A DNA stretch of 64,000 nucleotides. It comes from an uncultured Clostridia bacterium. GTDB taxonomy: Bacteria > Bacillota > Clostridia > TANB77 > CAG-508. Shown piece after piece: positions 30,987-44,700 of the stretch. The notes below the pieces were generated by a model, which saw nothing but the letters and a program-made list of their open reading frames with translations, did no database searches and was not told where the DNA came from. Location: contig CANRLE010000001.1 in assembly GCA_947631385.1 (NCBI GenBank), forward strand, positions 5,786-69,785. Direction: 5' to 3'. Both the position numbers and the translations under genes were made by a program. Positions within the stretch are counted from its first letter, which is position 1; each line of letters begins with the position of its first letter.

Positions 30987-33900
30987 TTAATCATTTTTCA
31001 CCAAAACTTCTTTATTAATAAAATAAATTCCTAATCCTAATATCAATATACTAGTTAGTATAAGAGTAATATATACAAATGCTTTACCAGTTTTTATACT
31101 TATAATAGCACTAACTGTTGACATATCATCTTCATTTGCTTTTTTATTACCTGGTGTAGAATCTTCGTCACTTACAAGTATTTCATTATAATCTTCTAGT
31201 ATTTCTGCCGTATTCATAAATGTACCTACACTACTTTCTGCTAATTTCTTTGTTAATACTAAATCTAGAGTTTTAGTTTCTCCTGGTTTTATAATCTCAT
31301 TAGCTAAACTTGTATTTTCTATGTTTTCATTATTCTTATGCCAATCTTTATTGTGTGCTACATCAAAGTCTAAACCTTGTGGCAAGTAATCAACTATTTT
31401 TTTTGCATATCCTTCTAATTCTCCTTCATTAGTAACACTAATTTTATATTCTATTGTAACACTTGTATTATTAATTGTTTTTCTATCAATCTCTACTTTA
31501 GCAATATTGCTACCATCATATTGATAAACTTTTTCTTCCTTATTATTTCTAACAGTAATTTTACTAATTGTTTTGTCTAATTTTAAATCAAATTTCCTAT
31601 TTCTAATCAATCCCATATCAATATTAGTGATGTTATTATCTGAAATTACAATTGTATCTGTCAAACCAACTGTTAACATTTTTCCGTCTTCTTCTATTTC
31701 ACTCTGTACAGCATCTGAATTTCTATCACTAGAAACACCAGATTTTTGATAGTCAGTCAAACTATATAAAGTTGTATTATAAGCAAACGCTACTAAATAT
31801 TTTCCTTTTTCTAAATTGTTAAATTCATATTTTCCATCAGATTTAGTTAAAGTTCCCACACTTTCACCATTTTCGTTATATAGTTTAACAGCTATTCCTG
31901 ATAAATTGGTTTCTTGTTCTTCTCTGTGACCATTTCTATTTTCATCTAACCACACACATCCTGACAAACTATATTTTTCTGGATTATCTGGTCTACCTGG
32001 ATCATCTGGATTATCTGGATTATCTGGGTTGTCTGGGTTATCTGGATTATCTGGATTGTCTGGGTTATCTGGATCGTCTGGGTTATCTGGGTTGTCTGGG
32101 TTATCTGGGTTGTCTGGGTTATCTGGATTATCTGGATTGTCTGGATTATCTGGATTGTCTGGATTATCTGGATTGTCTGGATTATCTGGGTCTTGGCTAT
32201 CTGGGTCATAACCTATTCTTCTAATAGTAAGTTCTAGAGGTGTTGAAGTAATTTCATCAATATTACTTCCTGTTAAGCTAATTATATTTTCAACTACCAT
32301 TTCATTAACATCTTCTAATAATTCACCTGCTTCAACTCTAATAGTAATTGTAGTAGTACTATTTCCAGGAATTTCTAAACTTAAATTAATATTATTGCTT
32401 ATTTCCATAGTAATCTCTTGATCACCAAGAAAATAGCTTACTTCTATTCCATTTAATCCCATAGGTAATACATCTGTTAACATTGCATTAGTAATTGCGT
32501 TATCTGTATAATTAACAATTTTTATATTATATTCAAATTCATCCCCTTCATAAACATAGTCATTTTCTAAATTTGTAAGAATTTGTAGAGAACATTTAGG
32601 ATTATTCAATTCTTTTATTTCTTCAATACAAGAAGGATATTCTTCTGTTCCATTAGCTTTTACTGTAGCAAAATTTGTAATAACTATTTCGTTATCATTA
32701 CCTTGTACTTTATTTAATTTAATTCTTAATTTAACTCCAGCTTTTTGTCCATCTTCTAATGTTCCTAAATTCCATTTAACTGTTCTAGTATCAGCATCAT
32801 AATCATTATTTGTTCTTACATTATCAAAATCTTCAAAATAACTATCCTCCCTCTCGTTGTAATTTAAAAATTGAGAAGATACATACTCTAAAGCATCTGG
32901 AAGAACATTAGTTACTACAACACCAGTTTGTTGTTCTCCTGAAATATTTTTAACTTTTATTACACATTCTAATTCAGTATTTTCTTCATAAGCAGTTTGG
33001 GTATTATATGCAAAATTCATATCTATTTGGAATTTACTTTCATGTATTGTACTTTCTACTAGATTTGATTCAAATACTGTATCATTATTTTCAATCGTTG
33101 CCTGTGCTTTTGAACCAACTTTTTGACCTTGAGTTCCTTTTTTAGCTCTTACATAATATACTAGTTTTATTTCACTATTAGCCTGTAATTCTTCTATTGT
33201 TTGTGTATATTCATTTGTTTCCTCTTCTTTATATCCATTATCATACCCTTGATCACGAATTGGCGTACAATAATTAAACTGTTCTGGCACTTGGTCTCTA
33301 ACTGTTATATTTGCAATATTTTGATTTGTATTATTTTTTACTGTTAAAGTAAATTTTTGTACTTGACCTTCATAGATATCATTTCCTTGTTTAGTTATTG
33401 TAAGTGATGTATCAGTAATTTCTGCTACTGTTTGTATTTCCTGTTCTCCTTGTTGTTCTTGTGGTTCGTGTTGTTCTTGTTTCTCCTGTTTCTCCTGTTC
33501 TTGTGGTCCTTGCACTGGTTCAGCAACAGAAATTGGAACTACATAATTAATTTCTGTTTCTGCTATTCCTTCATTTTCATATTGTGTTGCATTTTCATTA
33601 GTATATTTCAATACAAGATTTTCAGTTTTATTTTCCTGTATTTCATCTATGTTTAAATCACACCCTATTACTACTAAGGCACCTTTTAACCTTTCACTAT
33701 CATAATGCTGTAATTGTTCTCCATTTAAGTTTATTATCATTTTGTTTTGATCTACATTGTAATCACCAACTGATAATCCTTCTCCATATAGTAAATTAAC
33801 AGTATTTATATTAATTTCTTTTACTGGTTCTGGGAATTCTATTTCAAGTGTTGGATTTTTATATAAATCATAACTATTATCATTTGCTAATAATGTTGTT

Positions 33901-35486
33901 TTGATTTCTACATCTTTATTGTTTGTTTCAGCTGATAAAACAGAATTATTTATTTGTATTTCTGCTTTTGTTTCTGGTTCTTTCAAGTCAATACTAGATG
34001 TAATCTCTCTTTCTGTTATATTAGATGTTCCTAATATCTTTCCACTAACATTTATACTAGTAATTTCTCTCATTTCTTCTTTTTGCTTATCTTCTGCTCT
34101 GATAGCCTTTTCATGTTTTATTTCTATAACTCCTGCATTTTGTGCTTGATTTAATTCTATTATAATTTCATTTTGATTTTCCTCATAAGAAATATGAATT
34201 TCTTCTTCATCTTCTATTGTTTCTTTATTGATTTTTGCAATTTCTGTGCCATCAAGTTTTTTTATAACTAATTCTCCTTCATCACCTAGTACTTTTAATA
34301 GTTCTTCTTTATTTATATAACTTTCTTTATATACAATATCAAAATCAGATTTACCTTCTTCTATTTGTATTCTATTTTCTATTTGTGGATATCTTATATC
34401 AATTTTTGTTACACTCGCATACTCTTGTTCTTCTTTAGCATATATTTTACCTTTGTAAATGTCTTGCTCATTTTGTATTTCATATCCAATTATCTCATCT
34501 CTTTCTTCTTGTATCTCTTGTGTTATTTCTTTTGTTAATATAGTGTTAGCATTGTCATAAAGTTCTATATCACTTTTAATATAAATTTCTTGTTCTTGTA
34601 ATTCTTTTTCTTCTGGATATACTAAACTAACAATAACACTGTCTTTTCCCTGTTTCTTATAGCTTATTTTTCCATCATTTTCTTGATTTTGTATTTTTAT
34701 TTGTATTTTGTTTCCATCTTGTGTATATTCTAATCCTTCTTCATTTGTAGTTCTGCTTTCTCGTTGCTGGATATCTATCTTTTCTAAATCTTCTGGGACA
34801 TTTAATTCAATTACTGTATCTTTAATTGGATATCCTTCTCCTTCTGGCTGACTATTTACTAGTAGTTGTACTATCCTTTTATTTTCTTCATTAATTTGGT
34901 ATATCTTGTTTGATAGAATTTGTGTTTCTAGAAAACTCTTTTCACTTTCTTCAGTATAAGGACTTGTTGAAGTTATTCTTACAGTTTTTGATACTTCGAT
35001 TTCATCTTCTCTTCCTTCACCATCTTTATATTTGCCTCGTAAAATCACTTCATTATCCATGTCTAAAGAAGCCAACTCTATAATGTCATCAAAGTTTGGC
35101 TCTATACCCACTTCAATCGTTAACTTCTCACCTGAATTTATTTGATTTAATGAAATTGTATTATCTGTAATCTCATTAACACCTTCTATTTCTTCTTGTT
35201 TAAATTTAAAGTTTTTATTGGCAAACTCGATTACACCATCTAAACAACCTTCATTTTTTACTTCAATTTCCATTTGTATTTTTATATCATCACTATTAAT
35301 CGGCTTTTCTACTTCATATGTTCTTTCATCTTCTTCCTCTGTCTTGAAATAAGCAGAAAATTCAATATTTTCATTGCTTGAAACAGCTAAACTTACAATA
35401 CCCATTGCTAGTGTTATTACATCCACTAACATTAGGCTCATAATTAATAAAGTAATGATTACTATTTGAAACACTTTCTTTTTCAT
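30987..35486 (-). CDS. Large secreted DUF11/SdrD-type surface protein (1,499 aa)
   Basis: Cell-surface protein with an N-terminal hydrophobic segment (residues 5-35), acidic beta-rich repeats, and DUF11-like domains near 730-1070 (NQNIANITVRDQVPEQF). A Pro-Asp-Asn repeat spacer at about 1092-1168 is followed by an SdrD/Cna-B-like domain (SLSGCVWLDENRNGHREE) and a last DUF11-like domain before a C-terminal membrane helix ending KEVLVKND. No LPxTG-type motif precedes the helix, so it is probably membrane-anchored. ATG 35486 follows GGAGG. It lies 16 bases upstream of the giant gene at 30970 and its domains match the N-terminal half of the 3,211-residue protein next door. Ligand unknown. Confidence 0.85.
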   Translation of the reverse strand: MKKKVFQIVIITLLIMSLMLVDVITLAMGIVSLAVSSNENIEFSAYFKTEEEDERTYEVEKPINSDDIKIQMEIEVKNEGCLDGVIEFANKNFKFKQEEIEGVNEITDNTISLNQINSGEKLTIEVGIEPNFDDIIELASLDMDNEVILRGKYKDGEGREDEIEVSKTVRITSTSPYTEESEKSFLETQILSNKIYQINEENKRIVQLLVNSQPEGEGYPIKDTVIELNVPEDLEKIDIQQRESRTTNEEGLEYTQDGNKIQIKIQNQENDGKISYKKQGKDSVIVSLVYPEEKELQEQEIYIKSDIELYDNANTILTKEITQEIQEERDEIIGYEIQNEQDIYKGKIYAKEEQEYASVTKIDIRYPQIENRIQIEEGKSDFDIVYKESYINKEELLKVLGDEGELVIKKLDGTEIAKINKETIEDEEEIHISYEENQNEIIIELNQAQNAGVIEIKHEKAIRAEDKQKEEMREITSINVSGKILGTSNITEREITSSIDLKEPETKAEIQINNSVLSAETNNKDVEIKTTLLANDNSYDLYKNPTLEIEFPEPVKEININTVNLLYGEGLSVGDYNVDQNKMIINLNGEQLQHYDSERLKGALVVIGCDLNIDEIQENKTENLVLKYTNENATQYENEGIAETEINYVVPISVAEPVQGPQEQEKQEKQEQHEPQEQQGEQEIQTVAEITDTSLTITKQGNDIYEGQVQKFTLTVKNNTNQNIANITVRDQVPEQFNYCTPIRDQGYDNGYKEEETNEYTQTIEELQANSEIKLVYYVRAKKGTQGQKVGSKAQATIENNDTVFESNLVESTIHESKFQIDMNFAYNTQTAYEENTELECVIKVKNISGEQQTGVVVTNVLPDALEYVSSQFLNYNEREDSYFEDFDNVRTNNDYDADTRTVKWNLGTLEDGQKAGVKLRIKLNKVQGNDNEIVITNFATVKANGTEEYPSCIEEIKELNNPKCSLQILTNLENDYVYEGDEFEYNIKIVNYTDNAITNAMLTDVLPMGLNGIEVSYFLGDQEITMEISNNINLSLEIPGNSTTTITIRVEAGELLEDVNEMVVENIISLTGSNIDEITSTPLELTIRRIGYDPDSQDPDNPDNPDNPDNPDNPDNPDNPDNPDNPDNPDNPDNPDDPDNPDNPDNPDNPDNPDNPDNPDDPGRPDNPEKYSLSGCVWLDENRNGHREEQETNLSGIAVKLYNENGESVGTLTKSDGKYEFNNLEKGKYLVAFAYNTTLYSLTDYQKSGVSSDRNSDAVQSEIEEDGKMLTVGLTDTIVISDNNITNIDMGLIRNRKFDLKLDKTISKITVRNNKEEKVYQYDGSNIAKVEIDRKTINNTSVTIEYKISVTNEGELEGYAKKIVDYLPQGLDFDVAHNKDWHKNNENIENTSLANEIIKPGETKTLDLVLTKKLAESSVGTFMNTAEILEDYNEILVSDEDSTPGNKKANEDDMSTVSAIISIKTGKAFVYITLILTSILILGLGIYFINKEVLVKND
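31978..32214. repeat. 9-bp minisatellite encoding (Pro-Asp-Asn)n
   Basis: About 25 tandem 9-base units (GGATTATCT, GGGTTGTCT and similar on the plus strand), read on the minus strand as PDN with occasional PDD. It forms an extended spacer in the surface protein. Third-position variants (TTA/TTG, GGA/GGG) show that the units have drifted. Confidence 0.9.
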
Positions 35487-35712
35487 AATGTCCCTCCAAA
35501 TTTTTATTTTTCTCTACTATATATGTTAATAGGTTTTTTTATTAAAATCAATGGTGGTTTTTTCCTGTTATCCAAAACTTCCCTTTTTGTTTATACGGAA
35601 ATAATTATTGGCAATTTTCCTTATTGATTTTTAAGTTTACATTACTTTTAAATTACATATTTGTAATATTTGCGTTCAAATCTTTGGAAATTGTTATTTG
35701 CGTAAGAAAAAA

Positions 35713-35734
35713 GCAGAGGTTTTATTTCCTCTGC
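35713..35734 (-). terminator. Terminator of the 3,211-residue protein gene
   Basis: Perfect 7-bp stem GCAGAGG/CCTCTGC with an 8-base loop, followed on the minus strand by TTTTTTCTTA. It lies just after the stop at 35745 and separates this gene from the one starting at 35486. Confidence 0.85.
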
Positions 35735-35744
35735 CCCTTATAGA

Positions 35745-38700
35745 TTAGTCATCACTTTTGATGATTTTCTTTTTAATGAATATAACTCCTGTGCCTAATA
35801 TTACTAATAGTGTTGTTCCTATTAAGATTGGTATAATGTAATTTTGGTCTCCACCAGTACTTGGTGCTACAATTGTTCTTTCTGCTACTGCATCATCTGG
35901 TTCTGTATGTCCTGTACCTGGTATATAGTTACCTGGTATTGAGGTTGGTCTTGAACCTCCAGTCTTGTCGATTTCTATAACTTCTGTTTCATTGTCTAAG
36001 TTTATCTCACTTGATGTTGTTACAAGTTTTGATACTTTTAGTTCAACTGACTTTTTCTCTCCTGGTTTTAAGTTTATATCTCCTAATTTTTGTTCTAGTA
36101 TAAGTTTTTCATTTATTTTTGTAACTTGTTCATCTTCTTCTGAATTTTCTGTTCCTAATACTTCAGGTATTACCCTACCATTTAAATCTTCTTTTTCCTT
36201 TATGTCCCAATCAAGATTTTTGTCAGATTCATATCCCCAATCTCTGTCTAAGTAATCAATAACATCTAAGTTTGTTATTTCTACAAGTTTATTTACATCT
36301 TGATGACCATTTCCATAATAGTAATATTCTTCGTTAGTGTAATCTTTTTCACTATTATTAGTTGCTGTTATAATGTATCCTACTTCTACTACTGTTCCTT
36401 GAAGTAATTCGTTGTCAAGCTCTAATTTTGCAAAACCATGTTTTGTGTTCCAAGGTCCAATTCCCGTTGGTCGTTCATATGTTACATTTTTACGTTCTCC
36501 AGTTATTGTTCCATCTTCGCCTATTGTTAAATCTGCTAATACTTGACCATTAGCTAATGTGACTTTTATACTTTCTATACGTTTAGACATACTTACTTCT
36601 TGTTTTGCTCTTTCAATTATTCCAAAGTCTACATTATCTATTTCGTTTGCATAAGATACACCATTTTGTTCATCGTTGAAGTCATCTAATTCTACTCCAA
36701 TATCCATCTCAGGTGTTGTAGAATCCATTGTATTGATGGTTATTTTAGAATTTGTCTTACCATTAAATGGGTTTATTTCTTTATCAATGTCTTGTCTTCT
36801 ATTCCAATCATCTACTGCATCAGTATATCTGATTTCAGGATTATTTTTATCAGTACCTTTATACCATTTTGTATTACCATTTTCATAGTTATCCGTGTAT
36901 CTTTCTTTATCATATATTGTTCCTTTATAGTCTTGTACTGAGATTGTCTTTTGCTTTCCATCTAATGTATATGTCTGTCCTCCCCAAGTATATGTAAGTT
37001 CATAATCACCTGGTATGTATCCTTCGATTGTGAAGTTTCCATTATCATCAGTTGTTTGTGTATATGATTTACTTGAGCCAGATTTTTCATTTAATGTAAC
37101 AGTTACTCCTTTTACTCCTATTTCACCATTATCAAGTTGACCATTTCCTTCACGTATTTGTAATTCTTGTAGTTTTCCTTCATCTGCATTATCTATAAAT
37201 ACTGTTCCTGATATTTTTCTTGGACCGTTTATTACTAGTTTTAATGGTTGACTTATATCTGTATCATCTTCATATAAAGCAAGACCTTCATTCTCTCCAT
37301 TATATTCCAATGGTACACAGTTTCCTGGGTTTGAATCTATATCTATTCCTGCATAAGGTGCTCCATCCTTAAGTGGTGAATATGAGTTGATTTCTACTAC
37401 ATTCTCTAGATCTTTTTGACTACTGTCATTCTCCCCAAAGATACCTTTTAAATCGTTTCTATTTAGCTTAAATTGTACATATATGTTAGCATTCTCATTT
37501 GCACCAACTACTGCATTAGTTTCAATAACATATTTATGATAGTTACCAATATTTCCACTATCGGTTGAATTAACATTGTTTTCTATATCTCCTGTGTCTT
37601 TGTTGTATTTTGTTCCTATCTTTTCTAGGTGATATCTTTCGTCAGCATAATCTGCAATGCTATTAACTCTTACTATTACATTTGAATCATTATATATTTT
37701 TATTTGATAAGTTACATATGCTTCTAATTCATTATTTTTATCGTTAGGGTCTTCATAATTTAAATCAGCTTCATAAATTGCTCTATAATAACTTTTTGGA
37801 TTGCTTTTTGTACCAAATACAACTCCAACATTGTTACCTGGATCCTCAGTTCCATCGTCTCTTATAACTTGGCTGTAATTATAAACATGAGATTTATGGT
37901 TAATTGTCAATTTTACATTTTTAATGTCTTTTGCTATACGAAGATCTGGCTGACTTCTTTCAAATAATCCTAAATTAATATCTGGCACTTCTGTTACAGC
38001 ATTTTTTCTAATATAGTCTGCTGTATAGAATTGACCATTATCGCCTATTACTTGCATTTTGTCTATACCACCATCATAAACTTTATCTGTATCAGATTGT
38101 ATTATAAAATTATTATCATGTTCTAATGTTGCCTTAGCTCTTTCATTTCCTGTTGCATTCTTTATACTGTAATTTAATGTTAATGCATTTGTATGTCCAA
38201 TGCTTGATGTTTCTCCTGATTGTGGTCCTTCTACAACACTGAATTTATTATTAAACGCTGTTCTGTTTTCTCCTTCTATTGCTTTTGATCCATTTGCTCT
38301 GTCTACTCTTGCTGGTGAACTTTCATATGTTAAACCATCATATTCAAATTCAATATAATAGTCTTGCAATTTATCAATACTAACTTTTTCAAAATAGTAA
38401 TGACCTTCTTCTACATTTAATACACTGTTAGCTACTTTTCCAGTAACCATTGTGCTTACTATTTCATTCGTTGTTCTGTCTTTTAATCTAACTTCAATTC
38501 CGCTAAATAATTGATCATGAATATCTTGAGTTGTTCCATTGTATAAAGAATTATCGCCATCATTTATTCCTGGTGTATTTTTATCATCTGGTGCTCTATT
38601 TATCCATACATATCCCCATAAGTCTATATATTTTCTTTTATTTTTAAGAGTTATTTCTGTCCATGGTTCTGCTTCTGTTGGTTTTTTAACCATTACAACC

Positions 38701-41700
38701 TCATGTACCGGTTGACCATCATCACCTGTGATATCATAATATTTAGCATTTTCTCCTAATGATGTTTCTTCTACGGTATATTCACCTACCAAAATGTTAG
38801 CAATATAAATTTCTCCATTTGCATCTGTTATAAATTCTGTCGCAGTTTCTTTTGGTGCATTTGTAATTACATCACGATCTACATCTTCTACACTATATGT
38901 TCCTGTAATTTGTGTTTGAATTTCTCCTTGTGCATTCTTCAATTGTAAATATCCGTCTGCTGTTTTTATCTTAAAGCCTATGCCTGATAATTTCAAATCA
39001 TCTTTATCTGCATCCTTTTTAATAATTTTTAAATCCCCTGTTGTTCTTTCATTTTTGGCAGTAAATGTTGTAAAATTATCAGTTTCTGTAGTCATTACTC
39101 CTTTATCCTCATATGTAATAACTATTTTGCTAGTTTCTACTGAACTTTGTCTTTCCAGTTTTTTATTTGTTACATCTTCTGGATTAGATAATTGATATCC
39201 TCGGTAATTTCCTAGTGACGTTTCTTCTATTGTATAGTCACCTATTAGTATATCTATAATATTGATTTTTCCATTTGCATCTGTTATAAATTCTGTTCCA
39301 TTTTCGATACCATCCACAAAAATTATATCTTTACCTAAAGCTGCCGGTGTTACTATTTTTTCATTTATTTGATTCTTAAGTTGATCTTGTTTTTCTCCTG
39401 CACTATTTACAACTTGTACATACTTGCCATCTGATTTTTTAATCTTAAAGCCTATTCCTTCTTGTGGTGTTTCTGTATCCAAATCAATTTTTATAATTTC
39501 AAGATTTCCTGTTTGTTTAGCATTTTTTGCAGTAAATGTTGTAAAGTTATCAGTATTTGTCACCATTGCACCTTTATCTTTATAAGTTATAACTTTTTTA
39601 TTAGTTTCAATTGAACTCTGTCTTTCTACTGCTTTATTTTTTACTTCTGTTGGATTAGACAATTCATATCCTCGATAACCTCCTAGTGATGTTTCTTCTA
39701 TCGTATATTTACCTATTAATATGTCTATAATATTGATTTTTCCATTTACATCTGTTATAAATTCTGTTCCATTTTCAATACCATCAACAAAAACTATGTT
39801 TTTACCTAAAGCTGCTGGCGTTACTTGTTTTCCATCTATCTTATTTTTTAACTGATCTCGTTTTTTTCCTTCTTTATTAACCACTTGGACATATTGACCA
39901 TTTGATCCTTTAATCTTAAATCCTACTCCCTCTTGTGGCTTATTAGTATCGAAATCAATTTTCATAATTTCAAGATTTCCTGTTTGTTTAACATTTACTA
40001 ATTTAAACTCATTTGGTCCTCCATTTACTTTTACTTTTATTTCACCAACTTTTTCAACTTTATAACCATAATGATTATTAATAGTTTCTACAACTTTATA
40101 AGTTGCTATTGGTAAATTATCAATCGTCACACCTTGTTTTGCTTGACCTGACTCTATTTTATAACGATTACCTACTATGCTATTACTCTTTTCAGGATTA
40201 TAAGCATCACTATATTTTTCATCATCACCTGCTGCAAGATTTCCTCCATACCATCTCTTTTTACGTGATAATCTATATACTCCATCATCTAATTTATTTA
40301 GTTTTACAGTTACTTCTCCACCATTTTCTTCAACTTTATAAGTTTTTATTAAAGTAACTTTTCCATTTTTTGCTACTTTTTCTAGTTTATATTCTGCTTT
40401 TAGCAATTCTGTTCTTGTTATGCTTGTTTCTCCTGAATCTACTTTTCCATTTTTTACTTCTTTTTCCCATAATTTCACTTCTGGTAACCACAACATAAAT
40501 TCTATATCATCTAATTGCAAATTTTCATCATCTAAGTCTTGTTTGATTACAGTTAGTGCTCCCTTTTTTATAATCCATTCTATTTGCTTATTTTCAAATA
40601 TTTTCTCCGTAAATGGATCTGTTCCACCTGGTATTCTTCTATCAGTTTCAACACGTTGATAGTCAGGAGCATAATTATAAACTACATATCCACTTCTTGT
40701 AATTGTTGTAATTTTTGTTTTTTCTCTATCCGCTTTTAAAACTACTTTAGAAATTCCATCATTACATTTGTCTGCAGATATTTTTATATAAAATGTTCGC
40801 CCTTCTGAACTCGTTGCAGACACAGATAACGCTTTTGCTTCTCCATTTTTATCACACGTAATACCTCCTGTAACTAATTGTCCATTATTATCATATAATA
40901 AACAAGTATAACTTTTCACGTTACAATCATTTGAATACTTAAATGGTCCTAAAATGTAATTTCCATTATCTTCTTTTACATTTACGTCAAAATTACTATT
41001 TAGCTTACTTAATATCATGTCTTTCTCTTCACTACTTTTAACAATAGTTTTCATCTCACTCTTTACAAATGAAAAAACATAATTTCCCGTTCCTGCTGCC
41101 GCACCATGATCTATACACCATCCGCCATGTCCATCTGGTCCACCATAAAATCTAGATGTCCATCCTAATCTACCTTTTTCTCTATAATAATTAACATCAT
41201 AATTATTACCCCAAACTGCCTTCCATGTAAACGTTGTATATTGTGGATAAGCTGCCTGTACATTCATATTTTGTGAAGTAAAAACAGTCATGAAAATTAT
41301 TACAAATATTGCTAATTTTCCTCCTATTTTTAGCCACTTAAATTTTATTCCCAGAAACATTCCTATTCCTACAAGTGTCAATATAATGATACCAATAGAT
41401 ATATAAGTAACCGCACCTGTACTAATAGAAATAATAATATCTGCACTAGAAGAATTGTTACTTGTATTACTATCTTCTATATTTAATGAATTACTAATTT
41501 CACTTATTTCTGCTATATTTTTAAAGATTCCTGTATTATTTGCTGTCATTGATTTAGTTAATATTAATGTTAATTTTCTGCTTTCTCCAACTTGAATTTT
41601 TTGATTTGAAGTACTTGTATTAACTAATTTTCCAGTAGCTTGAATTGCCCAATTTTTATTTAATTCAGAAGAGAATGTAAATCCTTCTGGTACTGCATCT

Positions 41701-44700
41701 ATTACCTTATTAACTATTGCTGGTACTTCTCCAACATTAGTTAATATTATACTATATTCTACAATTACTGTAGCACCTTCAATTTCTTTTGCTCTTATTT
41801 CTGCTTTTGCAAGTTTCTCATTATTATAAGCATATTGTTTAGTTCCATTTTTTGTATTAACTACTACTTTTGTAATATATTTATCTAATTTTATATCACA
41901 AACTTTATTTTTAATTAATCCTATATCAATATTTGATTTATCACTATCTAAAGTAATAATATCAGTTACTCCTACTAATAGTGAATTATTCTGTAATGTT
42001 ACCTTTTTACTAATAACATCACAATTTAAATTTTCTGATACTCCGTTTTTTTGATATTCTGCTACTTTATAAGTATCTGTATCATATTGGAATACAACAA
42101 TATATTTACCTTTTTCTATATCTGCAAATTCATAATTTCCATTTGAATCTGTTTTTGTATCCGCTTTTGTTGTATTTTTTTCTGTATCTAACAACATAAC
42201 ATTAATTTCACTCATATGTGGTTCAGTAACTTGTCGCTCACCATCTCCATTTTCATCATTCCACGCTATTCCTGATATACTATATGTGCTTGGCTCTGTT
42301 GGCTCCTCTGTATTTCCTGGTAAGTTTGGATCTGTTGGTTGTTCTTGATTTCCTGGAACATCTGGATTTGTTGGTCCTACTGGATTTTCTGGTACATCTG
42401 GTTCTATTGGTTCTTCTGGTTCTTCATCATCTACTATTTCCTCTTCATCATATGGTAATATTGTATGTACTATAGTATTAGATGTTTTAGTAGGAACAGC
42501 TATTGTAGTATCTTCTCCAAAAACTACACTTGTATCTGTTATTGTTGCATTATTTTCTATTCTAGTTTTTTGATATACCGCTCCTGCTGTTGTATTTACA
42601 TTAATTACAGCACTTTCTTGATATGGAATATTAAGATATAATTCTACATTTGCTAAACGATTTCCATCTTCATCACTTAATATAGAATCAATATTTTCAG
42701 TACATTGTACTTTTGTTGCATTTCCTGTTTCATGATCTATTTCCCAAGTATCATAAGTAACAGATACTGGATTTACTTCTTCTGGTAAGAAATCTGTTAA
42801 ACAAACACTTAATGGTACATCATCAATATTAGTTTTACCTGTTTTTGTTACTACTATTTGATAATTAATTTGATCTTCATATTGAACTTCTTCTCCTTCA
42901 TTTCCTGAAGTCATCACAATAGAAACATCATTATATCCTTGTACAATTCTGTTTTCATTAGTAGTATATTCAACATTTTCTACTGTATATTTTGCTACTG
43001 ATGTTAATTCTATTTTTGGATTATTTTCTAGTTTATCTCTATCTATTTGCATACCAAAACAATAAATTCCATCATTAGATTTTACTTTTAAAGTAACTAC
43101 ATTGTCTGAAGATATTTCTACATTTTCCATAGGTATAATTTCTATGCTGTCTGTATCTAATGCGTCGTTTCCTTTTGTAACAAATTTTAGATTTACTTCT
43201 TTTGGAAGAAATACTTTTAAAATTCCTTCCTTAGTTTCATCACTTGTTACTTTTACTGTATAAGTCCAATCTCCTCTATCCCCACCATCATGGAAAGCTC
43301 CTAAAAATACTTTTGCTTCTGCCTGTTTTACAGTATTAGTTAATTGATAACTAGCAACTGGTGTATCTCCAATATAAGCCACAATATTAGTTGTTAATTG
43401 TATTTCATCTACATCTTTTAAATCATTTATTTGTACTTCATAAAAAGTGTTATATTCTTCTCCTGCTTTTAAAGTTCCTACCTGTATTGCCTTTTCTGTT
43501 AGATTCTCATTAAAGTTATATTTATATTCTCCTCCCATAGTATTATAATCTGCCACTAATTCTCCATAAGTAGCACCTTCTGGTATAGAACCAACAATTT
43601 TTAAATTGTTAATTTCTTCATTAGAAGTATTTGTTACCTTTATATTGTATTTAACGTATTCTCCTTCATATAAAGTATCACCACTAGATATAGCAGTGTT
43701 ACCTTTTACGGGTGCAACTTCTATTTTTAAATTTTGATTATCCTCTATAACTGGTTTAATTTCTTCATATTTTAAAGGTATTCCTTCATTAATTTGTGCA
43801 ATTTCTTCATTATAGTTTTCCATTTGTATTTCTGTAGATACATTTCCTACTTCCAAACTTCCATCTAAAGTAAATTGATTTGTATATGATAAATTAATAT
43901 TAGATTTATCATTTTCTATATTCTTTCTTAATATCACTGTTACAGGTATTTTTATATTTGTCAATAAGTTGAAATTATTTTCATTATATTGTGTTTGTGT
44001 TCCTATTAAATTTGCCACTATAACAATATTTCCTTTTTCATTAACTTCTGTATATGGATCTTCTAAAATTAATCCATTATCATATACAATACAGCTATTT
44101 CCTAAAACTACTTTTTCAACTTCATTTGGTAATTCTATTCTTACATTTGGATTTTTTAACATGTTATTTTGTACAGAATTTGCTTTCATGTATATATTGA
44201 ATTCCATATCATTTTGTTGTTTATTAGTCCAATTTAAACTACTAATTTCCATAGAGACATCTATTTTGGCATCTTTTATATCTATACTATGTTCTGCTAA
44301 CTCATTACTTGTTTCTATTGAATTCAAATCTAATTTTGTTGATTTTATTTCTTTTGCATTTTCAAGAGTTAATATACCCTCACTTTTTACTTCACTTGTT
44401 CTAATTCCTATTTTTCCTATTTCTTTTTCATAATTTATAGTTATAGTTCCTTCTTCTGTAAATTGACTATCTTTATTAATTGTGGCTAAGATTTCTCCAT
44501 TTTCATCTACGATTTCAATGCTACCTTCTTCTCCTAGAAGCTTTTGCATTTCGTCTTTTGATATTTTTGTGCTTTTGTAAATGATATTCTCGCTATTATT
44601 TTCATTCAACTCTATTTTTTCTTGAGCTTCTTTTTTACTAATCATAATTTGTTCTTTTTCTTGATATGGTGTATTATAGCTTGTACCATTTAATATATTT

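Noticed and set aside
31946..32211. ORFs of repeated SGL or TQI units on either strand
   Set aside because: They are other-frame readings of the 9-bp PDN minisatellite in the 1,499-residue protein gene.
31978..32214. CRISPR array
   Set aside because: The 9-base units are contiguous with no spacers and keep a coding frame; no cas genes are present.
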